Of a stretch of DNA of 64,000 nt, positions 55,670-61,927 are shown in pieces. The stretch comes from UBA10183 sp041653835 (GTDB lineage: Bacteria > Omnitrophota > Gorgyraeia > Gorgyraeales > Gorgyraeaceae), in the NCBI GenBank assembly GCA_041653835.1, contig JBAZEP010000001.1, positions 32,432 through 96,431 on the forward strand. Direction: 5' to 3'. The first letter of the stretch is position 1. Every line of letters starts with the position of its first letter. Under the pieces are notes generated by a model, which saw only the letters and a list, made by a program, of their open reading frames with translations, was not told the origin of the DNA and searched no databases. The position numbers and the translations under genes are program-made.

Positions 55670-56481
55670 CGGGCCCACCCCCTTTTATTTTCATTATTTA
55701 GATGACGGGGGGACAAAAAAGTTTCAATCTTTATTTTAAGCTCTGCGGGCAGGTCCATGCATTGCATGGCCCCGGTAATCCGTATCGCCTGCTTATAGGT
55801 ATCCAGGAATACCTTACAACCCGGGCAATCCTTTATATGCCTGTCAAAAGCGGAATACCGGTTTTTCCCCAAAGACCCTGACGCGTAATCACGCACAAAA
55901 CCTGACCAGGCGTAACATCTGGGATCTTCGCTTTTATGTTTTTCAGGATTATCTTTAAAATAACCTGAGATGCCGTCTTTGAACATCAGGTAAGAACGGT
56001 GAAGCCTTGTCTTAAAAGAATCTGCCTTGAGTCCCAATATGGGCGCCGCGTCCTTGATTGCCAGGCTCTCGGCATGATGTAATAAAAGCGGCATCCTGTA
56101 TTTAATCGGCATGCCCTGTATTATGGAATCCGCCCTTACCTTAAATTCCTTGTCCAGCAGTTCCTCGCTCGGCAGTTTGGACCAATTGATGAAAAGGCCT
56201 TTGGACGAACCTTTGGGAAATTGCGCGAGCTCATTCGACAGCCTGAACTGCCGGTATTTCTTCCTTAAAAACATGAGCGATTCATTGTAGGTGATCTTAT
56301 ATATCCAGGTGGAGATATTCGACTCATTCCTGAACTTATCCAGGTTCTTGATTATTTTTATGAACGCGTTCTGCGCGATATCCTCCGCGTCTTTCTCGTT
56401 CCTGGCCATGCCCAGCGCCAGATGATAAACTTTATTTTTATACTTGTCATAAATCGAGTCTGCTTTTACCCTGGGCGGCAT
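55666..56481 (-). CDS. ECF sigma factor with fused zinc-binding anti-sigma-like C-terminus
   Basis: Residues 1-175 match an ECF-type sigma factor: region 2 (YDKYKNKVYHLALGMARNEKDAEDIAQNAF; STWIYKITYNESLMFLR) and region 4 (IIQGMPIKYRMPLLLHHAESLAIKDAAPILGL). The C-terminal 90 residues carry HIKDCPGC (H-x3-C-x2-C), the zinc motif of anti-sigma ZAS/zf-HC2 domains, then a helix. Usually the anti-sigma factor is a separate membrane protein; here the domain is cytosolic and in cis. It may make the sigma factor redox- or metal-sensitive. SOR and desulforedoxin genes lie just upstream. Confidence 0.82.
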   Translation of the reverse strand: MPPRVKADSIYDKYKNKVYHLALGMARNEKDAEDIAQNAFIKIIKNLDKFRNESNISTWIYKITYNESLMFLRKKYRQFRLSNELAQFPKGSSKGLFINWSKLPSEELLDKEFKVRADSIIQGMPIKYRMPLLLHHAESLAIKDAAPILGLKADSFKTRLHRSYLMFKDGISGYFKDNPEKHKSEDPRCYAWSGFVRDYASGSLGKNRYSAFDRHIKDCPGCKVFLDTYKQAIRITGAMQCMDLPAELKIKIETFLSPRHLNNENKRGWAR

Positions 56482-56482
56482 C

Positions 56483-56878
56483 CTATTTAACCAGCAGTTC
56501 TTTTGAGTTCTGCCACAAGCCGTGTATATTACAGTAAGACGAGGAAAAAAGCTTCCCCGGCTTGTCCGTCTTGAACTTGAAAACAGTTTCCGGGTGGGTA
56601 AAGACAGTGCTTGTGTTGGGCCCCTGTACGGATTCGCCGTGGGAAGCGAATTCGCATTTACCTATCTGGTACGGGAATTTCTCGCCCTGCGGCTGGAAAT
56701 ACAGGCTGATCCAGCGTATGTGATGTTCGGCAGCATTCGGATGGGCAATCTCTTTCCCCACCGTTACCGCGACCTCGAAAAATTCCCCCTTATATACCGA
56801 ATCAGGCGCCTCGATCACCGGAACATGTTTCTCCGACTTCCAGTCAGCGCTTTGCAATAAATCCTTGAACTCCGCCAT
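56483..56878 (-). CDS. Superoxide reductase (class II, neelaredoxin type)
   Basis: The 131-residue protein has the centre II iron site: Glu and His in EKHVPVIEAP, His in GKEIAHPNAAEHHIRW, then Cys and His in SSSYCNIHGLW. It reduces superoxide to peroxide without making oxygen. The desulforedoxin-type iron domain is absent but is encoded separately by the next gene upstream. GGAGG lies 6 bases before ATG 56878; longer starts are rejected. Confidence 0.95.
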   Translation of the reverse strand: MAEFKDLLQSADWKSEKHVPVIEAPDSVYKGEFFEVAVTVGKEIAHPNAAEHHIRWISLYFQPQGEKFPYQIGKCEFASHGESVQGPNTSTVFTHPETVFKFKTDKPGKLFSSSYCNIHGLWQNSKELLVK

Positions 56879-56892
56879 AACAACCCTCCTTT

Positions 56893-57072
56893 TTATACCC
56901 CTAAGTTTACCAGCCTCATGTCCCTGCCGCAACAGGTAATATCGCATACATCGGTACAACTGCACGCGTCATTCACCGTAACAGCCATACCGCATTCATC
57001 GCATACATATTTCATTCCTTTTTCTGCCTTTTTCGTTTTACGGCCGGCTTTCTTAACTGTTTTCTTCTTCAT
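56893..57072 (-). CDS. Desulforedoxin-like small protein with Lys-rich N-terminus
   Basis: A 59-residue protein with a Lys-rich start (MKKKTVKKAGRKTKK) followed by YVCDECGMAVTVND and ITCCGRDMRLV. The CxxC and CC pairs and the final M are the desulforedoxin pattern, which binds one iron. Two further CxC/C groups (ACSC, DVC) are extra. ATG 57072 overlaps the response regulator stop (ATGA). It is adjacent to the SOR gene, so together they look like a split desulfoferrodoxin. It is too short for most gene calls. Confidence 0.82.
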   Translation of the reverse strand: MKKKTVKKAGRKTKKAEKGMKYVCDECGMAVTVNDACSCTDVCDITCCGRDMRLVNLGV

Positions 57073-57455
57073 AACCTATCCTCCTTGTTATCCAACACCA
57101 ACTCTATTTCAGTTATTATATCCAAAGGGTTGAACGGTTTTTTAAGGCATTTCCTGATGTCGCACATCTTTATAAGCGGGGCGTATTCTTCCTTAAAACA
57201 ACCTGTCATGGCAATAACAGGCACCTGCATGAGCGACGGCATATGCCTCAATTCATCGGCAAGCTGGAAACCATTTTTACCGGGCATCTTAAGATCCAGC
57301 ACTATAACATCGGGACTTTCCCTGTCAGCTATATCCGGCGCCAAAAACGGGTCATTGACCGCCACCATATCATAACCGCTCATCTCCAGCGTATCCCTGA
57401 GCTCATCGAGAAATTCCTTGTCATCGTCAATTATCATTATTTTTCCGGCAGCCAT
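57069..57455 (-). CDS. Single-domain response regulator
   Basis: The 128-residue receiver domain has IIDDDKEF (acidic pocket), VIVLDLKMPGKNG with the phospho-acceptor Asp, AMTGC and CLKKPFNPLD with the conserved Lys. No output domain is present, so it works by protein contact. A motif shared with the starts of other genes in the cluster lies directly upstream. Confidence 0.95.
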   Translation of the reverse strand: MAAGKIMIIDDDKEFLDELRDTLEMSGYDMVAVNDPFLAPDIADRESPDVIVLDLKMPGKNGFQLADELRHMPSLMQVPVIAMTGCFKEEYAPLIKMCDIRKCLKKPFNPLDIITEIELVLDNKEDRL

Positions 57456-57485
57456 GCCTCACCTCAGATTTTTTCTAACCTTTTT

Positions 57486-57953
57486 CTATCTATTCAACCC
57501 CGGGAAATTCTCCCGCAGGAACTGTTCCGCGTCTATTGATTTTTCAGGCATCCCGCCGAGCCTTGTAAAACCCTTTACTTTCAACGTGACATTCGGCCTC
57601 ACAAAATCCGAAGGCATGTCCGAAAAAAGTTCGCTTGACTGCGAAAGAGGCTGGGTCGCGCCGGCCCCGGGCGCGGGTTTCAATTCACATAACTCGGAAT
57701 CATCGCGTTTATCCAGCACGACAAAATAAGCGTAGCCTTTCGACAGGACAGCCTCGGACGCGCGCTGAAGCGCATACTTTTCCGCCTCGGACTGTGTCAT
57801 ATAAGCGTTGCCGCAAAAATTTACCGTAAAAATATCCGGCGAGATCTGGTCCACCACCGCCTCTTTCTCCCTGCCGGAAAGCTTGTATCCCGCGCAGGCG
57901 CTCAACGTCATTATGATAACTACCGCTACCCCAGTTATTTTTATAGTATTCAT
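57486..57953 (-). CDS. Lipoprotein of unknown function
   Basis: The 155-residue protein has a lipoprotein signal (VAVVIIMTLSAC; lipobox LSAC). It then has FTVNFCGNAYMTQSEAEKYALQRASE and YAYFVVLDKRDDSELCE, a layout similar to small exported proteins of the CC0125 type. Residues 120-140 hold NVTLKVKGFTRLGG. The stop codon TAG is part of the shared TAGAAAAA motif. Role unknown. Confidence 0.72.
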   Translation of the reverse strand: MNTIKITGVAVVIIMTLSACAGYKLSGREKEAVVDQISPDIFTVNFCGNAYMTQSEAEKYALQRASEAVLSKGYAYFVVLDKRDDSELCELKPAPGAGATQPLSQSSELFSDMPSDFVRPNVTLKVKGFTRLGGMPEKSIDAEQFLRENFPGLNR

Positions 57954-57963
57954 AGCGCTCCTT

Positions 57964-58359
57964 TTATCTGTCCGGCTCTCCGCCGGACCCGAGTTCAAAA
58001 CGGTTCAGTTTGTTTTCTTTGTCAAAATAAAGATATACTTTATCCTCCGAGAAATACCGGAGCGGATAACGGTAAAGACATACATACATGCTGTTATCTT
58101 CGCAAAAAACAGGCTCGCCATACCTGGATACGATCTTTGATTTTGACGTGCCTTCCTTAAGGCGGCCAAACTTGATATCTTCCAAAAGCCTGTCAAAAGA
58201 TTCTTCCTGCGTTATTACGTAATTTTCCAGCTTGTGCCGGCTGTCCGAGAATTTCTTTAACGTGGATAATTCCCTGGCATGGGACATATACGAGCATCCT
58301 GTTATCGAAAAAATAAAAAAGCAAACTATAATAAATAATTTCAGGTCTCCGCGGCTCAT
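57964..58359 (-). CDS. Small lipoprotein
   Basis: The 131-residue protein has a lipoprotein signal (FIIVCFFIFSITGC). The rest has GTSKSKIVSRYGEPVFCED and YRYPLRYFSEDKVYLYFDKENKL, which resembles the beta-hairpin and GEP turn of BamE/SmpA-type lipoproteins. The ATG at 58359 is used; an upstream ATG (58377) is possible. It precedes a second lipoprotein by 10 bases. Confidence 0.72.
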   Translation of the reverse strand: MSRGDLKLFIIVCFFIFSITGCSYMSHARELSTLKKFSDSRHKLENYVITQEESFDRLLEDIKFGRLKEGTSKSKIVSRYGEPVFCEDNSMYVCLYRYPLRYFSEDKVYLYFDKENKLNRFELGSGGEPDR

Positions 58360-58425
58360 TAAGGGTATTATATGCAAATACTACGGCAGGCAAATAGGCG
58401 GATTCCTCTTTTAGTTGACTTTTTT

Positions 58426-60069
58426 CTACCGGGTTTTTCTATATTTACCGGCTGTCCAGAATTCCATATACCTGCCGAACGCGAGGCGCGTCTGGCTGTC
58501 TAAAGCGGGTATCGCGCTCAGCGCGAGCACTATTACCGGGATAAACAACCATTCGAATATATGCTGGATCCTCTTCAGGATACCGTTCCTCGTTTTTTTT
58601 CGCGGCAGCATCAGGATACTCAGCAGCATGCATATGACAAGCCCGACAGACGACAAGCTGAATATAGTGCCCTGGATGCGCGGGGCAGTGTAATAAACAG
58701 TGCTTGTGGCGAACTCCCTTCCGGCGAAAAAAGCCGGAAGCCAGCTTATCAACGCGAGCAGGAATGACCAGGTCGCCCACGATACAAACGCCTCCAGCAG
58801 CCTATACCCGTATGTTATTTTTTTGTATATAGGGATAGCGCTCGATCTCAGGAACGCCCTTATGACTATCGGAAAATTCTCAACTCCCCATGCCCAGCGC
58901 CGTTTCTGCCTGTATATATTGACGAACGATTCTTTTATATCCCTGCCAGTGACTATGTCCATCGAGACCGTGGTATATATAGGCTGTGTCTGGTAATCGC
59001 CGTCATAATGTATGAACGCTTTCCAAAAAATAGCTGAATCGTCCGATATCATATCCACGGGCCAGAATCCCACGTCCACCAGCGTCCTGAAACTCATACT
59101 ATGGCTTGAGAACGTGACCATGTTCCTCGGGTTGGTGGCTTCCACCAATTCGAAAAAAGATGTCCCTATGTCGAGTATCCTCGCGAAACCCGAAACGTCC
59201 CAGATATTGTTATGATAAACAGGTATAGGCTGGTAACTCCTCCTGGTCCTGTCCGGAGTTATCATGAAGCGGTAAGTAAGGCAGCTGAAATAATCCGGAT
59301 TCGGAACAGTATCCGCGTCAAAACACGAGACTATCACGTTGTCGTAAGGGATCTTTTTTTTATCAAAATACGCCCCTGCCTCTTTCGCGGCATAAGATGT
59401 ATTGGCGCCTTTTACCTTTCTCTCGCCCGGGATATTATCCGGATGCCGGACAACCAGGAAATCCAAAAAATCTTTCTTATATTTATCCTTTATCCCCGAG
59501 ATGTCTTTTTCTATTTCCTCCGTTGCCCTGCCCTCGAGCGCTATTACGACAAGCGCTCTCGAGGACGGATATCTCCCGGATACTATGCCTTTTATGCCCG
59601 GCTCCACAACAGCGCCTGTTTCCTTGAACACCGGTATAATGACAAGGTGATATATATCTTTCGATTTAGGCGGTAATGCCTTGGATGCCATAAGTTTCGA
59701 AAGGTCCCTGCAGTAAAAACCCAGGGAAACCTTTTCTTTCAGGTTCCCGTCAGTGCCGCGGACGCACATGCCTTTTACATAGCTCTCGATATGGTCTATG
59801 CCTGATATGCGGCTCATCCAATCCGTGCCTTTTTCGACGGAAAGCCTGGCATAAGACAGGACCAGGAAAATATTCATATAGAGGAGCCGCAGAACCCAGT
59901 ACAGGACAAAAGCGACCATTATAACTGCGGCGGCCAGAGGCGCGGCAATGGATAATACGGACATGCCTATGATAATCGCCCAGCTCAACGCGCCGGGGAC
60001 TATCTCCAACCTCCGCTGAAGCGCTTTGTCCTTATTATTACTGCAGTGCCGTGAATAATTATATTTCAT
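58426..60069 (-). CDS. Membrane GT2-family glycosyltransferase
   Basis: The 547-residue protein has two N-terminal helices (IIIGMSVLSIAAPLAAAVI), a GT2 domain with IIPVFKE, DADT (DxD), ISDDSAIFWK and RQKRRWAWG (Q-x-x-R-W), and several C-terminal helices. The QxxRW motif marks processive glycan synthases such as cellulose or hyaluronan synthases. The first residues are unusual (YSRHCSNNKDK). Together with the PEGA protein upstream and two lipoproteins downstream it may make an extracellular polysaccharide. Confidence 0.88.
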   Translation of the reverse strand: MKYNYSRHCSNNKDKALQRRLEIVPGALSWAIIIGMSVLSIAAPLAAAVIMVAFVLYWVLRLLYMNIFLVLSYARLSVEKGTDWMSRISGIDHIESYVKGMCVRGTDGNLKEKVSLGFYCRDLSKLMASKALPPKSKDIYHLVIIPVFKETGAVVEPGIKGIVSGRYPSSRALVVIALEGRATEEIEKDISGIKDKYKKDFLDFLVVRHPDNIPGERKVKGANTSYAAKEAGAYFDKKKIPYDNVIVSCFDADTVPNPDYFSCLTYRFMITPDRTRRSYQPIPVYHNNIWDVSGFARILDIGTSFFELVEATNPRNMVTFSSHSMSFRTLVDVGFWPVDMISDDSAIFWKAFIHYDGDYQTQPIYTTVSMDIVTGRDIKESFVNIYRQKRRWAWGVENFPIVIRAFLRSSAIPIYKKITYGYRLLEAFVSWATWSFLLALISWLPAFFAGREFATSTVYYTAPRIQGTIFSLSSVGLVICMLLSILMLPRKKTRNGILKRIQHIFEWLFIPVIVLALSAIPALDSQTRLAFGRYMEFWTAGKYRKTR

Positions 60070-60081
60070 AGATCTTTACCT

Positions 60082-61449
60082 CTATCTCGGGACGATCGTT
60101 ACAGATTTTAAACCGCTGTCCCGCGGGTCAATATAATAAGCCTTGCCTGTGTCTTCGGAATAAAAAAACGAGGTATTATTCTTTATTTCTACCACCTGCT
60201 CGGCATCATCTGTGCCGCCCGGAAATACTTCTATCAAACGCAGGACATTATTGTCATTGAAAAGCGCGTAGCGGCCTTCGTTCACGAAAAAACAATCCGT
60301 GATATTCGTTCCTGAATCGTTAACAACGCGCTGCGCCAGGCCCTGGGAAAAGTCCAGGATCCCTATAGAATTTTTGGTCCAGTACAATAAAATGTCCTGG
60401 TTTTTTTTATAAAATTCCAACCCGATCACTCCCCGTTCTACAAGGCTGTAAGGCGGCTTATTTATCAGGAGCCGGCCTCTTTGCCCTAAAAACAGGATGG
60501 CGCCGTTCTCCAACGCCCTGATCCTATAAAATCCTGACATCTTGAAGACTTCGCCGCTATCCCATCGCCACGAATAAACAAGCTCTTCCCTGTCTTTATC
60601 GTATGCCTGCCTCAGGACATTATTTTTTTCATCAAGGATATAGAGCCATTTATGGGAAATGCCGCAGCCTTTGATACCTTCTATATAACCCGGGAAAAGC
60701 GCTCCTGTCCTGACATTCACAATATCCAGGCTGTCCCTGTATAAAGCGAATATCCTGTATCTGTCGGAATCGTTCCATACGATATCTACGGGCCTCTCGC
60801 TGATAAGGGCGGATATATCCACGATCTCGGCAGGAGTTTCGGCTAAATTGACGTATAGATATCTGCGGTTCCAAAGCGAACCTCCATATATGACAAAAAC
60901 CGGGCTTGACTCCTCCGTAAAAATAGAGACGACGGGCATACCGGAAAAAAGTGAATCTTCCGGTAAGAGGGGAGCGGCTTCTCCCCTCCTGCAATCATAT
61001 ACCAGATAGCTGTCTAGATCGGCTGAACCTGCGATAAGCAGATAATCCGCCTCATGTCCCGCTGTTAATTTTACAAAAGGCCCTGCCAGGATATTTTTCA
61101 CGGGAAAAGTCTTAGGGATAAGCAGGATGTTTTTAAATGAAATAGCCTTGCCTGAATCCACATATACCGAACGGCTCCATGGTTTGCGGCCCTTTAATCT
61201 GAGGGTTATTTTATAGTTTCCCGGTGTCAGCGCTTCTATGCCCGCGGGTGTTTTTTGTTTATAGCGGCTCCTCCCAAGGTAGATATCCGCGCCCTCAGGC
61301 ATGGAAGACAAATATATCAGGCCCGTGCGGTCCATCTCCTGTTTTACGGGATTGAAGATATACCCGAAAGAATAGAGTATAAGGAGCGGGCAAAGCGCCA
61401 GATATAAAACCAGGAAAATAAAAAAAAGTATCCTTCTCGCTATTATCAT
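60082..61449 (-). CDS. PEGA-domain membrane protein with WD40-like repeats
   Basis: The 455-residue protein begins with a membrane helix (ILFFIFLVLYLALCPLLILYSFGYIF). It then has a PEGA domain (GLIYLSSMPEGADIYLGRSRYKQKTPAG; YKITLRLKGRKPWSRSV) and a long beta-rich part with repeated WNDSDRYRIFALYRD- and ENGAILFLGQRG-like strands. PEGA domains bind surface polymers. It precedes the GT2 gene by 12 bases. Confidence 0.8.
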   Translation of the reverse strand: MIIARRILFFIFLVLYLALCPLLILYSFGYIFNPVKQEMDRTGLIYLSSMPEGADIYLGRSRYKQKTPAGIEALTPGNYKITLRLKGRKPWSRSVYVDSGKAISFKNILLIPKTFPVKNILAGPFVKLTAGHEADYLLIAGSADLDSYLVYDCRRGEAAPLLPEDSLFSGMPVVSIFTEESSPVFVIYGGSLWNRRYLYVNLAETPAEIVDISALISERPVDIVWNDSDRYRIFALYRDSLDIVNVRTGALFPGYIEGIKGCGISHKWLYILDEKNNVLRQAYDKDREELVYSWRWDSGEVFKMSGFYRIRALENGAILFLGQRGRLLINKPPYSLVERGVIGLEFYKKNQDILLYWTKNSIGILDFSQGLAQRVVNDSGTNITDCFFVNEGRYALFNDNNVLRLIEVFPGGTDDAEQVVEIKNNTSFFYSEDTGKAYYIDPRDSGLKSVTIVPR

Positions 61450-61570
61450 TTAAGTTTGCGGCGCCTCTATTATTATTATTGAATTTCCGCATAGACTATA
61501 TCAAATAATGCCTTTGGAGGCAATTGCGCAAATTCGTCTTTTTCTGACTTTTTTCTACTCTCGGGAAATA

Positions 61571-61927
61571 TCAGGAATTGATCTTTTCAAGGAGGGTTTC
61601 GGCTTCGAACGGCTTATTCATAAAACCCGCAACAAGGCCTGATAAGCGTTCTTCAGCTAATAATTTTTCTATAAAAGGTTTTCCTGTAACTAAAAAAATC
61701 TTTGTTTTAAGGTTGCAGTCTCTTATGCGTTTTAAGAACTCTATGCCGTTCAACCCCGCCATCCTGTAGTCGAGGATGACAACGTCATATATATTTTTCC
61801 GGATATAATCATATCCTCTTTTACCGTCGAAGGCTACCTGCACGAAGTGGCCGTCGTCTTTCAATATCTCCGCCGTCTCTTCGCATAGCTCTACATCATC
61901 ATCTATTATCAGGATTTTTTTGGACAT
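61571..61927 (-). CDS. Single-domain response regulator
   Basis: The 118-residue receiver has ILIIDDDVELCE, DVVILDYRMAGLNG with the phospho-acceptor Asp, LVTGKPF and GFMNKPFEAE. It overlaps the histidine kinase gene by 19 bases, so the two form a cognate pair or the end of a hybrid system. Confidence 0.95.
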   Translation of the reverse strand: MSKKILIIDDDVELCEETAEILKDDGHFVQVAFDGKRGYDYIRKNIYDVVILDYRMAGLNGIEFLKRIRDCNLKTKIFLVTGKPFIEKLLAEERLSGLVAGFMNKPFEAETLLEKINS

